From: Tatumella ptyseos
GTDB lineage: Bacteria; Pseudomonadota; Gammaproteobacteria; Enterobacterales; Enterobacteriaceae
Length of the DNA stretch: 64,000 nucleotides
Assembly (NCBI RefSeq): GCF_030552895.1
Contig: NZ_CP130649.1
Coordinates: 1,674,001-1,738,000 of the forward strand
Direction: 5' to 3'
Shown here: positions 55,964-64,000 of the stretch, piece after piece
Position numbering within the stretch: the first letter of the stretch is position 1
Layout of the letters: the number at the start of each line of letters is the position of its first letter
Notes under the pieces: model-generated
Databases searched by the model: none
What the model was told of the DNA's origin: nothing
Seen by the model: the letters and a program-made list of their open reading frames with translations, nothing else
Translations under genes and position numbers: made by a program

Positions 55964-57208
55964 ATGAAAATTACCGCTATTAGTCCCAATGAAACCTTTA
56001 CAGACCTCAAGCGCTGTGTGGAATGTGACCATATTTATCACCATCCTGTTTTGAAGGAAGGTGAAGTCGCTTACTGCCCTCGATGCAGGGCGAAGGTTGC
56101 CACTGGTAGAGATTGGTCTTTCTCAAGACTATGTTGCCTGGCCTGTGTAATGCTTTGCTTGATGCCCTTAGCATGGTTTCTGCCCCTGATTCAAATTCGT
56201 CTACTTGGCATGACCATCAGTGCCAGCATGCTGGCGGGTGTAATGCAAATGGTCAACCAAGGTGACATCATCACTGCCGCAATGGTCTGCTTTTGTATTA
56301 TCGGTACACCACTGGCATTGGCGCTCAGCTTTGTTTATTTAGCCGTCGGTAAAAGGTTAGGAATGAATTTGCGCCCAGTACTTCTGGTATTAGATAAACT
56401 CAAAGAGTGGATTATGTTTGATATCTACTTGATTGGGGTTGTGGTTGCTGCCATCAAAGTTAAGGATTATGCCGATCTTTTTGCGGGATATGGCCTAGTC
56501 GCTTTTATCAGCCTTACCCTCTTCTATTTGCTCCTGATTATTCATCTTGATGTCGAAAGCTTATGGCATAGATTTTATCCGCAACCGCGACAGGCCTTAA
56601 AACCAGAAGAGGTCAAGTGCTGTATTTACTGTCATTACAGCGGTCAAACGGACGAACGCGGGCGTTGTCCTCGTTGTCATGTCAAATTAATGCCACGCAT
56701 TCCTTACAGTTTACAAAAATCGTGGGCGGCGTTGATTAGCTCGATTATTTTTCTTTTCCCGGCTAACCTGCTGCCTATTTCCATTATTTATTTGAACGGT
56801 GCTCGACAAGACGACACTATTTTTTCTGGCATTGTCTCCCTTGCCAACGGAAACATTCCCATTGCCATGGTGGTTTTTACGGCAAGTATCTTGGTGCCGG
56901 TTAGCAAAGTCATAATTTTACTTGCGCTGTTAATTAGTATTCATATGGGCTGCGAACAAGGTCTGAAAACTCGGGTGAGATTACTTAGGGCAGTGAGATG
57001 GATTGGAAGATGGTCTATGCTCGATCTCTTTGTTATTTCGCTAATGATGTCTTTAGTGGACCGTGATCAACTCCTTGCTTTTACAATGGGGCCAGCCGCC
57101 CTTTATTTTGGTTCCGCTGTTTTTCTTACTATTCTATCCGTAGAATGGCTCGATAGCCGCTTACTCTGGGATGCTCATGCAACAGGAAACGCCGAATACA
57201 CCGACTAG
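55964..57208 (+). CDS. letA: Lipid transport inner membrane protein LetA (YebS)
   Basis: LetA is the inner membrane partner of the MCE tunnel protein LetB, in a pathway that moves lipids across the envelope. The 414-residue protein (E. coli 427) has two PqiA-type halves, each with a cytoplasmic zinc ribbon: CVECDHIYHHP with CPRCRAK near residues 18-45, and CCIYCHYSG with CPRCHVK near 222-245. Each ribbon is followed by four membrane helices. Its 3' end overlaps letB by 32 bp. Confidence 0.95.
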   Translation: MKITAISPNETFTDLKRCVECDHIYHHPVLKEGEVAYCPRCRAKVATGRDWSFSRLCCLACVMLCLMPLAWFLPLIQIRLLGMTISASMLAGVMQMVNQGDIITAAMVCFCIIGTPLALALSFVYLAVGKRLGMNLRPVLLVLDKLKEWIMFDIYLIGVVVAAIKVKDYADLFAGYGLVAFISLTLFYLLLIIHLDVESLWHRFYPQPRQALKPEEVKCCIYCHYSGQTDERGRCPRCHVKLMPRIPYSLQKSWAALISSIIFLFPANLLPISIIYLNGARQDDTIFSGIVSLANGNIPIAMVVFTASILVPVSKVIILLALLISIHMGCEQGLKTRVRLLRAVRWIGRWSMLDLFVISLMMSLVDRDQLLAFTMGPAALYFGSAVFLTILSVEWLDSRLLWDAHATGNAEYTD

Positions 57209-59810
57209 CGCTACGGTTAAAAAAAAGCGCCGTCTTTCCCCTTTTTGGTTTCTTCCCATCGTGGCAATCCTGATTACTGGGTGGCTTCTGTGGAAGAATT
57301 ATCAAGAGAGTGGCACGACTATTACCATTAATTTTCATACTGCTGACGGTATTGTTCCCGGGCGCACACCTATTCGCTACCAAGGCGTAGAGATTGGAAC
57401 TGTTCAAGATATCGTCCTGACTGATAACTATCGCGTCATTAAAATTAAAGCCAGTATCAAGAGTAGTATGAAAGATGCCTTACGAGCGAATACAAAATTT
57501 TGGCTAGTCACCCCTCAAGCCTCTTTGGCTGGGGTCTCAGGCTTAGATGCGCTGGTCGGGGGTAACTATATTGGTATGATGCCCGGAGATGGCGCTGCAA
57601 CTGAAAATTTCACTGCGTCTGATAGCCAGCCTAAAAATATCGTTAATAACGGTGGTCTGATTATCCAACTCCATGCGAATGATTTGGGCTCACTGAATAC
57701 TGGATCTCAGGTTTATTATCAAAAAGTTCCCGTAGGTCGCGTTTATGATTACAGCTTTGCGCCCCAAGGCAAAGGCGTTCTGATAGATGTACTGATTGAA
57801 AGACGTTATACGCAACTGGTCAAGAAAAGCAGCCGGTTTTGGAACGTTTCAGGACTACAGGCTAAGTTAGGGGCGTCAGGGGTAAATGTAAATCTTACTA
57901 GTGTCCCCGCACTGATCAACGGTGCCATTGCCTTTGACTCACCTCAAGACTCAGAGTCTGCAACCAATCAGGAACGTTATGAACTCTATCCTAATCTTGC
58001 CGAAAGCCAGCGCGGCGTAAATTTCATTTTGAAGTTACCCAGCGCAGACAATCTCACCGCAGGGTCAACAGCATTGATGTATCAAGGTTTGCAAGTGGGT
58101 ACCCTTACCCATATCACTTTGACCGATCAACATCATGTGACAGGCGAACTGACGGTCGACCCAAGTGTCGTTGGGTTGATGCGCACAGGAACGCGTATCG
58201 AGATGCGGCAACCTAGCCTACAGGGTGGTAATCTTTCGGTGGGATCGTTACTCGCGGGAACCGTTTTACAATTAATTCCTGGCGAGGGAGAAGCCGCGAC
58301 AGAATTCACCGTACTGCCAGCGAGTCAGTCACTTTTACAGGAGCCAAATAGCCTAACGCTTGAATTAACCGCCCCTGAAAGTTATGGCATCGACGCGGGT
58401 CAACCTTTGATTTTAAATGGCGTACCGATCGGTAAAATCGCCCAAAGAACCCTTACGGACCGCGGCGTTATATTCCAGGTCTCGGTTGAACCACAATACC
58501 GCCATTTTATTCATGCTGACAGCCAGTTTATTGCCGATAGTCAGATTCGTATTCGCATGGGCCTCGATGGCTTGAAATTGGTGGGCGCTCCGCCCCAACA
58601 ATGGATTCAAGGCGGCATTCGCGTGAATACTGGGCAAAAAGGCCAGGCAAGCACACATTATCCTCTTTATGCAGATGACGATGCAGCCAAGGATAATACG
58701 CTAGGGGATAAACCCTCGGTGACATTGAAGCTGAAAGCCTCAAGTTTACCCGATATACAAGCGGGCAGCGTGGTGCTTTATCGCCGTTACCAAGTCGGTG
58801 AAATTGTCGATATCACTCCGAATGCTGACAATTTTATTGTCTCAGTTCACATTGCACCAGAGTACCGAAAGCTAATTACCGACTCTACCGTATTCTGGGC
58901 AGAAGGCGGTGCGAGAGTTCAATTTAACTCTAATGGCATCACTGTACAGGCCACACCACTTAACCGGGCCTTAAAAGGTGCAATCAGCTTCGATAGCCTC
59001 TCAGGAGTGACTAAACAGAAAGGGAATTACCGAGAGCTTTTTGCTAGTCGTAATGCGGCGAATGCCGTCGGGAGTCAAATTACTTTCCATACCTTTGATG
59101 GGAGTAAATTGGCCGCAGGGATGCCGATTAAATATTTAGGAATTAATGTGGGTCAAGTTGAGAGCCTGTCGCTCAGTCAAAACTTACATCAAGTTGAGGC
59201 AAAAGCCGTTCTCTACCCTGAATATGATCAACATTTCGCTCGCAGCGGTAGCCAATTTTCAGTGGTCTCACCGGAAATCTCATCAAACGGTGTCAACCAC
59301 TTAGAGTCACTGTTGCAGCCTTATGTCAATGTCGATCCAGGAACAGGGAGTATACGACGCAGTTTCGAACTGCAAGAGGATACGATCACCGACTCACGTT
59401 ATTTAGATGGCTTGAACGTCTATGTCGATGCTCCGGATGCAGGGACCCTCACCGTCGGTACACCAGTGCTCTACCGTGGCGTTGAAGTCGGTACAGTCAC
59501 TGGCACCTCTCTGGGGAACTTAGCCGATCGCGTTCAGATAGCGATGCGTATTAGCACGCGTTATCAACATCTCGTCCGGAATAATTCGGTGTTTTGGCTG
59601 GCCTCTGGCTACTCACTTGATTTTGGTCTGACCGGTGGTGTGGTTAAAACAGGTACCTTCCAGCAATTTATTCGTGGAGGTATTCAATTTGCGACGCCGC
59701 CAACGGTTCCTCTCGCCCCGGCTGCTGAATCGAATAAACACTTTTTATTACGTGATGAGGCGCCAGACGGTTGGCAGAAGTGGGGAACGGCTATCCCTCG
59801 CCAAGAATAA
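57177..59810 (+). CDS. letB: MCE-domain lipid transport protein LetB (YebT)
   Basis: LetB forms a long hexameric tunnel of stacked MCE rings that spans the periplasm. From the ATG at 57177 the protein has 877 residues, exactly the E. coli length. It has an N-terminal membrane helix (about 22-42, FWFLPIVAILITGWLLW) and seven MCE domains, each opening with a hydrophobic strand and a GxPVxYxGxxVG-like motif, as in PGRTPIRYQGVEIGTV and VGTPVLYRGVEVGTVTG. An ATG at 57171 gives two more residues; GGGA is best spaced for 57177. Confidence 0.95.
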   Translation: MQQETPNTPTSATVKKKRRLSPFWFLPIVAILITGWLLWKNYQESGTTITINFHTADGIVPGRTPIRYQGVEIGTVQDIVLTDNYRVIKIKASIKSSMKDALRANTKFWLVTPQASLAGVSGLDALVGGNYIGMMPGDGAATENFTASDSQPKNIVNNGGLIIQLHANDLGSLNTGSQVYYQKVPVGRVYDYSFAPQGKGVLIDVLIERRYTQLVKKSSRFWNVSGLQAKLGASGVNVNLTSVPALINGAIAFDSPQDSESATNQERYELYPNLAESQRGVNFILKLPSADNLTAGSTALMYQGLQVGTLTHITLTDQHHVTGELTVDPSVVGLMRTGTRIEMRQPSLQGGNLSVGSLLAGTVLQLIPGEGEAATEFTVLPASQSLLQEPNSLTLELTAPESYGIDAGQPLILNGVPIGKIAQRTLTDRGVIFQVSVEPQYRHFIHADSQFIADSQIRIRMGLDGLKLVGAPPQQWIQGGIRVNTGQKGQASTHYPLYADDDAAKDNTLGDKPSVTLKLKASSLPDIQAGSVVLYRRYQVGEIVDITPNADNFIVSVHIAPEYRKLITDSTVFWAEGGARVQFNSNGITVQATPLNRALKGAISFDSLSGVTKQKGNYRELFASRNAANAVGSQITFHTFDGSKLAAGMPIKYLGINVGQVESLSLSQNLHQVEAKAVLYPEYDQHFARSGSQFSVVSPEISSNGVNHLESLLQPYVNVDPGTGSIRRSFELQEDTITDSRYLDGLNVYVDAPDAGTLTVGTPVLYRGVEVGTVTGTSLGNLADRVQIAMRISTRYQHLVRNNSVFWLASGYSLDFGLTGGVVKTGTFQQFIRGGIQFATPPTVPLAPAAESNKHFLLRDEAPDGWQKWGTAIPRQE

Positions 59811-59818
59811 TCCCCTCT

Positions 59819-59843
59819 ACACGGGCAGTATTACTGCCCGTGT
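59819..59843 (+). terminator. Hairpin terminator of letAB
   Basis: ACACGGGCAGT (59819-59829) pairs perfectly with ACTGCCCGTGT (59833-59843) around a 3-nt loop, 9 bp past the letB stop. The U tract is weak, so some read-through into rsmF is likely. Confidence 0.6.
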
Positions 59844-59882
59844 TCATGTTACACTAAGCTTTTGACCGATATGGATCCCATT

Positions 59883-61307
59883 GTGAGTGCTGAAGCCATC
59901 CATTTTCCCGCCCAATTTCTAGAACTCATGCGCCAAGCGCTGCCCAACGAAGATGATTTCGCGGACTTTATCGCGATAAGTCAACGCCCTCTTCGACGCG
60001 CTATTCGTGTCAACACGCTTAAGATCAGTGTCTCAGAATTCTTAGCATTAACGGCAGATTACCCTTGGCAACTCACGCCAGTGCCGTGGTGCGAAGAAGG
60101 ATTTTGGGTTCAGGTTAACGATGAGCAACCCCCCTTGGGCAGCTATGCAGAACATCTGAGTGGGCTATTCTACATTCAAGAACCTAGCTCGATGTTACCT
60201 GTACAAGCCCTTTTTGCTTCGCAGGAACAGCCCCTGATGTTGATGGATATGGCTTCAGCTCCGGGCTCCAAAACGACACAAATTGCCGCAAAAATGGCGA
60301 ACCAAGGGCTTATTGTTGCGAATGAGTATGCCGCGAGTCGGGTCAAAGTCTTACATGCCAACATTAGCCGCTGTGGTGTGGTCAATACCGCGCTTACCCA
60401 CTTCGATGCACGTATATTTGGTGCGGCGTTACCAGAACAGTTCGACGCAATATTGTTAGATGCCCCTTGCTCTGGAGAGGGAGTAATTCGCAAAGATCCT
60501 CAGGCTTTCACGCATTGGAGCCTAGAAAGTACTGAAGAGATTGCCCAGACTCAACGTGAACTGTTAGTCAGTGCTTTCCATGCTCTTAAACCTGGTGGTC
60601 GACTCATCTACTCAACCTGTACACTTAATACCATTGAGAACCAACAGGTCATTACGTCACTCTGCGCTGCTTTTCCAGGTGCCGTTGAGGTCGAATCTTT
60701 AGCCTCACTTTTCCCAGGCGCAGAACGCGTGGCGACGCCAGAAGGGTATCTTCATGTTTTCCCACAACGTTTTGATAGTGAAGGATTCTTCGTGGCAAGC
60801 TTGCGCAAAACGCGTAGCCTAGAGACTCCCCCTCACCCTGGTTTTAAAGTGGGTAAACTCCCTTTCCAACCAGTACCAACTAAAACGCAACAACTGATCA
60901 TTGAGCAAGCAGCTTCTATTGGTATCCAATGGGAAAATTCGCTCAGTCTCTGGCAGCGAGATAAAGAACTCTGGCTCTTCCCTAAAATGGTTGAATCTCT
61001 AATGGGTAAAGTCAAATTCTCACGGCTCGGTTTTCGATTAGCAGAGATACATAACAAAGGCTATCGTTGGCATCATGAAGCGATAACCGCTCTGGCTACG
61101 CCCACTATTTCAACGATCGAACTGACTGCCGAGCAAGCAGCTGAATGGTATCGAGGCCGTGATATCTATCCAGATACACCATTGCCTAAAGGCGAATGTT
61201 TGGTGAGTTACCAGCAACAGGTGTTGGGCTTGGCTAAGATTATTAATCAGCGGATTAAAAATAGTTTACCCAGAGAGCTTGTCCGCAACGGACCCTTGTT
61301 TACATAA
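59883..61307 (+). CDS. rsmF: 16S rRNA (cytosine-1407-C5)-methyltransferase RsmF
   Basis: RsmF methylates C1407 of 16S rRNA. The 474-residue protein (E. coli 479) is a NOL1/NOP2/Sun methyltransferase with the SAM motif [18 protein letters not shown] and the two catalytic cysteines in [16 protein letters not shown] and IYSTCTLN. The C-terminal part has the PUA-like RNA-binding region (about 385-474, [12 protein letters not shown]). GTG at 59883 was chosen: GGA lies 7 bp upstream and the residues match the family start. An ATG at 59871 and a TTG at 59862 are in frame. Confidence 0.94.
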   Translation: MSAEAIHFPAQFLELMRQALPNEDDFADFIAISQRPLRRAIRVNTLKISVSEFLALTADYPWQLTPVPWCEEGFWVQVNDEQPPLGSYAEHLSGLFYIQEPSSMLPVQALFASQEQPLMLMDMASAPGSKTTQIAAKMANQGLIVANEYAASRVKVLHANISRCGVVNTALTHFDARIFGAALPEQFDAILLDAPCSGEGVIRKDPQAFTHWSLESTEEIAQTQRELLVSAFHALKPGGRLIYSTCTLNTIENQQVITSLCAAFPGAVEVESLASLFPGAERVATPEGYLHVFPQRFDSEGFFVASLRKTRSLETPPHPGFKVGKLPFQPVPTKTQQLIIEQAASIGIQWENSLSLWQRDKELWLFPKMVESLMGKVKFSRLGFRLAEIHNKGYRWHHEAITALATPTISTIELTAEQAAEWYRGRDIYPDTPLPKGECLVSYQQQVLGLAKIINQRIKNSLPRELVRNGPLFT

Positions 61308-61443
61308 AGGCACTCCCCCTCACGGCTAGAACCTGTTAGGGGGGTAGAATGTCAATAAGATTAAACTTTTGTCAGTAAAATAATTAAGCCTTGAGCAGTC
61401 TTTTGATTCTTTACATTGGTATCTCCATCCGCTCACCCTATCT

Positions 61444-61452
61444 TGTTATAAT
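61444..61452 (+). promoter_or_regulatory. Extended -10 element upstream of the 61522 gene
   Basis: TGTTATAAT is a perfect TATAAT with a TGn extension, 69 bp before the start codon of the unrecognised gene at 61522. No good -35 box is visible. It suggests the gene has its own promoter. Confidence 0.55.
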
Positions 61453-61521
61453 CGCATCGCCCATACTTTTAGGGCTCTTACTGGCCTTGTTAATTATTTT
61501 ATTTACCCTCTGGGAACGATA

Positions 61522-61980
61522 ATGAAAAAAATTGCCCGACCGCTACTGATCGTATTGCCTGCTCTTTTAATGACCGTTTCCACTTTTAGTGACGCGCGTT
61601 CATTCTCGTCAAGGGGCTTTGGGTCTTCGAAGATGTTGAAACGTCCAGTGCAGCAAAAAACCAAACCTGCCGCCACGCCAGCGCCGACAGCACAACAGAG
61701 CGCTTCTTCCTCGGGTAAACAAGGGATACCCGGTGCAGAGCAGTATCGTTCCTTGAGCCAACAGGCTCCTTCACAGCGGCTAAAAAATGCTATCAACAGC
61801 CGTGGTAATAGTGGCGTGCGACTCACACAGCTGGCGATGCTCTATTGGTTATTGAGCAGTAGCAATACCCATGCTTCAGAGCTAACTGACGAAGATCGTG
61901 CTTGGGTGAAAAAAGAGATTAAAGAGAAAGAAAAGAACGGTGAAAAACTCGAAGAGAACACGCCGCCGGCCAAACCTTAA
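61522..61980 (+). CDS. Hypothetical exported protein with Ser/Ala/Pro-rich linker
   Basis: I do not recognise this gene. The 152-residue product starts with a clear signal peptide (about 1-25, ARPLLIVLPALLMTVSTFSDA). A basic Ser/Gly-rich patch (RSFSSRGFGSSKMLKR) and an Ala/Pro/Gln-rich low-complexity stretch (about 44-68) follow. A short hydrophobic helix (about 102-112, LAMLYWLLSSS) and a highly charged Lys/Glu tail (119-152) close the protein. The layout suggests a secreted or membrane-tethered periplasmic protein. GGGA lies 7 bp before the ATG and an extended -10 lies upstream. It occupies the place of yebV/yebW in E. coli but does not resemble them. Confidence 0.75.
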   Translation: MKKIARPLLIVLPALLMTVSTFSDARSFSSRGFGSSKMLKRPVQQKTKPAATPAPTAQQSASSSGKQGIPGAEQYRSLSQQAPSQRLKNAINSRGNSGVRLTQLAMLYWLLSSSNTHASELTDEDRAWVKKEIKEKEKNGEKLEENTPPAKP

Positions 61981-61990
61981 AGCCGATTCT

Positions 61991-62019
61991 GACACCGAAC
62001 CGTGTGACGATTCGGTGTC
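61991..62019. terminator. Hairpin between the 61522 gene and the YagU-like gene
   Basis: GACACCGAA (61991-61999) pairs perfectly with TTCGGTGTC (62011-62019) around an 11-nt loop, between two convergent genes. No U tract is evident on either strand, so terminator activity is uncertain. Confidence 0.45.
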
Positions 62020-62027
62020 GAGTCAGT

Positions 62028-62573
62028 TCATCGACGCCACGTTCCCTTAATCGGCTGAGCGAAAAGCGCTAGTACCGCAATGAGGCTGAACTCAATACTT
62101 ACTGACCAGCAGATATGCCCAATGATTTCACTCCATAATTCATAACCATTGAGGTTCCACAACCATCCCGTTTGTCCTTCATCATAAACAGGATTACGAA
62201 AACCTAAGGCAGGGATTAAGAAACCATGCATGACCACTGTTATGACGACACCGTAAACCACACCATAACCCAACCGAACTTTTGGCCAATAATAAGCCCC
62301 GACAACGTATACAAAAGCAAATACAAAACTAAAGAGCCAATGGTAAAGCGTTACCGCCCCTAATACTGAATTTCCTTGATAAAGATAATCCAGAGAATGT
62401 TGATTTATGCCCGCCCACCCCAACCACGCATCAATATGGGCACCAGGTGGGGAAATTTCACCTGCAACGCGAGGCGGCATATTCACTTCAGAACCCCATT
62501 TCACCAATGAACTCATAAACCCTGCCAGCAGAGTCGCCCAGAGAATGATCTTATAATTAACTTTAGAACGCAT
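62028..62573 (-). CDS. yagU: YagU family inner membrane protein (DUF1440)
   Basis: A 181-residue inner membrane protein of the YagU family (E. coli 204), which in E. coli contributes to acid resistance by an unknown mechanism. Four membrane segments are visible (about 8-26, 75-97, 103-123 and 150-172), with the family motifs LVKWGSEVNMPPR near residue 24 and the helix IIGHICWSVSIEF. AAGGGGAT lies before the ATG at 62573. In E. coli yagU is far from rsmF, so the location is unusual. The family call is good; the function is inferred. Confidence 0.8.
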   Translation of the reverse strand: MRSKVNYKIILWATLLAGFMSSLVKWGSEVNMPPRVAGEISPPGAHIDAWLGWAGINQHSLDYLYQGNSVLGAVTLYHWLFSFVFAFVYVVGAYYWPKVRLGYGVVYGVVITVVMHGFLIPALGFRNPVYDEGQTGWLWNLNGYELWSEIIGHICWSVSIEFSLIAVLALFAQPIKGTWRR

Positions 62574-62591
62574 AGAAATCCCCTTAAATAG

Positions 62592-62616
62592 ACCGAGCAT
62601 CCTATCTGTGCTCGGT
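62592..62616 (-). repeat. Hairpin in the YagU-like gene leader
   Basis: ACCGAGCA (62592-62599) and TGCTCGGT (62609-62616) form an 8-bp inverted repeat with a 9-nt loop just upstream of the ribosome site of the YagU-like gene. It could be an operator or a leader structure. Confidence 0.4.
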
Positions 62617-62773
62617 ACTAGAGATTCTACGAGGTTGGTCAGTCTAAGGCAGAGGTTTAACTCACTAGATATTGTCTAGGATCAACCTTTTAGGAAAGAA
62701 TTGGAGACCTGTTTGAATCTCCGATTACATCAAGTCATTAGTCGTTTCACGTAGCGGTTAAACCACGCTTCGC

Positions 62774-63115
62774 TTATTGTCCGCACAAGGCTTGCGCACG
62801 CGACGTCAAAGGTGCGAGGTCCATTTTTTTGCCGGGTTGTTGTGGATCTTCAGCTTGAATAAGCGAAATAGGTTGGCCTTGGCTTTTCTTTTGATCCACA
62901 TTCTGTTGTGCAATCGTATTGAGGGGGTATTGCATTAACGTGCTGTCATTGATAGCAAAAAGCCCGCCATCTTTATCGCAACGTAACATGATCTCTTCAC
63001 GAGTTAGCGGCCACTGTTGCTTACCGATTTCACGTCGGCTTACCGTAATCACTTCAGATGCAAAGGATTGCCCACTAACGATGGTAAGTAAGAGTACGGA
63101 TAAGAGTTTTTTCAT
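62774..63115 (-). CDS. yebY: YebY family protein (DUF2511)
   Basis: A 113-residue periplasmic protein (E. coli YebY 113) with a signal peptide (about 1-19, ending SFAS). The DUF2511 core shows VITVSRREIGKQQWPLTREE, STLMQYPLNTIAQ and DLAPLTSRAQALC. Two cysteines (about Cys46 and Cys111) probably form a disulfide. In E. coli yebY lies beside the copper-related genes yobA and yebZ; those are not here. Function unknown. Confidence 0.88.
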   Translation of the reverse strand: MKKLLSVLLLTIVSGQSFASEVITVSRREIGKQQWPLTREEIMLRCDKDGGLFAINDSTLMQYPLNTIAQQNVDQKKSQGQPISLIQAEDPQQPGKKMDLAPLTSRAQALCGQ

Positions 63116-63248
63116 TGGAATAATGCCTTAAATTCGTAATAATAAAACTGCCATGTGACTTACCGCACAGTGTAGCAAATGACGCATTTAAGTGGCAGCA
63201 GAAAGCATGAATTGTATCCCCTTCACTGCTCACAAGGAACCCATCATC

Positions 63249-63482
63249 ATGACCTATAATCTCGCTAAACTCAGTGCAGAAGAGAAAAACCAACTCAATA
63301 CCGAATTAGCGGCGGCAGGTGTCGCCTTCAAGGAACGCTACAATATGCCGGTCGTGCCCATCCATGTTGAAAATGAGCAACCCGAATCATTACGTGCACA
63401 CTTTCAAGAAAAGCTGACGACCTATCGCCAGCTTTCTGTGACGTTGTCACGCTTACCTTATGAGCCTAAGATCAAGACTTAG
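63249..63482 (+). CDS. holE: DNA polymerase III subunit theta HolE
   Basis: Theta is the small subunit that binds the epsilon proofreading subunit in the polymerase III core. The 77-residue protein (E. coli 76) matches along its length, with [16 protein letters not shown] and the C-terminal [13 protein letters not shown]. The start at 63249 was chosen by alignment, with AAGGAA about 10 bp upstream. An ATG at 63192 adds 19 unconserved residues. Its end overlaps the convergent ptrB by 11 bp. Confidence 0.93.
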   Translation: MTYNLAKLSAEEKNQLNTELAAAGVAFKERYNMPVVPIHVENEQPESLRAHFQEKLTTYRQLSVTLSRLPYEPKIKT

Positions 63483-64000
63483 GCCAACAATCACTAGCTA
63501 ATCCTATCAGGAAGCTACATTCCCGAGCGATATCAACGTAAGCTTGATAGCGCCCGGACTTTCCTCCGTGTCCTGCATCAAGGTCGGTATAGAGGAGGAG
63601 TTGATGATTATCGGTTTTATGCTCTCTAAGCTTAGCCACCCATTTTGCCGGTTCCCAATACTGGACTTGTGAATCATGCAAACCTGTCGTCACGAAAAGG
63701 TGAGGATAGTCTTGTTCACAGACATTATCGTAGGGGCTATAAGCTTTGATCATCGCATAATCGGCCTCGTTATTAGGATTTCCCCACTCTTCATATTCGC
63801 CGGTAGTGAGTGGGATAGTTTCGTCTAACATTGTGCTGACCACGTCGACAAAGGGTACTTGCGCAAGAATACCGTGAAACAAGGTTGGAGCGATGTTACT
63901 TACCGCTGCGACCAGTAAGCCGCCGGCGCTACCTCCCATCGCGTAACAACGTTGCGGATCCCCCACGCCTTGCTGCAATAACTGCTCTGTTGCATCAATA
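63472..64000 (-). CDS. ptrB: Oligopeptidase B, C-terminal part, cut by window edge
   Basis: The last 176 codons of ptrB, a cytoplasmic serine peptidase of the prolyl oligopeptidase family that cleaves peptides after Arg and Lys. The reading frame stays open to the right edge of the window, so the N-terminal part lies outside. The catalytic Ser is in [12 protein letters not shown], the Asp follows in [14 protein letters not shown] and the His is in [12 protein letters not shown]. It sits next to holE on the opposite strand. Confidence 0.95.
   Translation of the reverse strand, partial: IDATEQLLQQGVGDPQRCYAMGGSAGGLLVAAVSNIAPTLFHGILAQVPFVDVVSTMLDETIPLTTGEYEEWGNPNNEADYAMIKAYSPYDNVCEQDYPHLFVTTGLHDSQVQYWEPAKWVAKLREHKTDNHQLLLYTDLDAGHGGKSGRYQAYVDIARECSFLIGLASDCWPKS

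Noticed and set aside
61314..61344. A possible hairpin after rsmF (CCCCCT with AGGGGG).
   Set aside because: The loop is 17 nt and no U tract follows, so I do not call it a terminator.

Overview
The window is a stretch of ordinary chromosomal DNA from a gamma-proteobacterium of the order Enterobacterales. Many proteins align nearly end to end with their Escherichia coli counterparts as I remember them: CspC looks identical over 69 residues, and GapA, MinD, MinE, LetB and HtpX have matching lengths. The blocks ompW-yciCBA-tonB-yciI-clsA-yciU-opp, tdk-hns-galU-rssB, minCDE-rnd-fadD-yeaY-tsaB-yoaA and htpX-prc-proQ-msrC-letAB-rsmF keep the enterobacterial gene order. The moderate-to-low GC content and the missing E. 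coli genes suggest an Erwiniaceae-like or related lineage, but the genus cannot be fixed from this sequence alone.

Layout. 1-50: the end of a BON-domain protein. 91-6138: outer membrane protein OmpW, the inner membrane proteins YciC and YciB, thioesterase YciA, the energy transducer TonB, YciI, cardiolipin synthase and YciU. 6188-11725: the oligopeptide importer operon oppABCDF on the minus strand, followed upstream by a 0.54 kb gene-free gap. 12264-15558: thymidine kinase, H-NS, GalU and RssB. 15723-20750: ychJ, purU, one tRNA-Tyr, exonuclease III, topoisomerase III and a nitroreductase. 20919-27562: protease IV, L-asparaginase I, yeaC, msrB, gapA, yeaD and mipA. 27812-34110: the antiporter nhaP2 coupled to an MFS efflux gene, the D-alanine catabolic pair dadA-dadX, and dsbB. 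34133-43898: ycgN, ycgL, minCDE, rnd, fadD, the lipoprotein yeaY, tsaB, yoaA, yoaB and yoaH. 43916-50312: pabB, nudL, sdaA, yoaE, rlmA and cspC. 50647-64000: yebO, yobH, htpX, prc, proQ, msrC, letA-letB, rsmF, an unrecognised exported protein, a YagU-like protein, yebY, holE and the 3' part of ptrB.

Functional links. OppA delivers peptides to the OppBCDF importer. DadX and DadA together turn L-alanine through D-alanine into pyruvate. MinCDE place the division septum. LetA and LetB form a trans-envelope lipid-transport pair. MsrB and MsrC repair methionine sulfoxide. Prc and HtpX are envelope proteases. H-NS and RssB are global regulators. Most operons end in clear hairpin terminators, many of them shared by convergent genes.

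I found no insertion sequence, prophage, CRISPR array, toxin-antitoxin pair or defence locus, and no convincing new multi-gene system. The strongest lead is RssB, the adaptor that delivers sigma-S to ClpXP: its receiver domain has lost the phospho-acceptor Asp (Gly60) and one metal-binding acid (Asn17). Secondary leads are a 10-bp GNRA-loop hairpin in the tRNA-Tyr leader, twin inverted repeats in front of minC, a very AT-rich gap between dadA and dsbB where E. coli carries fadR, nhaB and ycgB, and an uncharacterised exported protein at 61522-61980.
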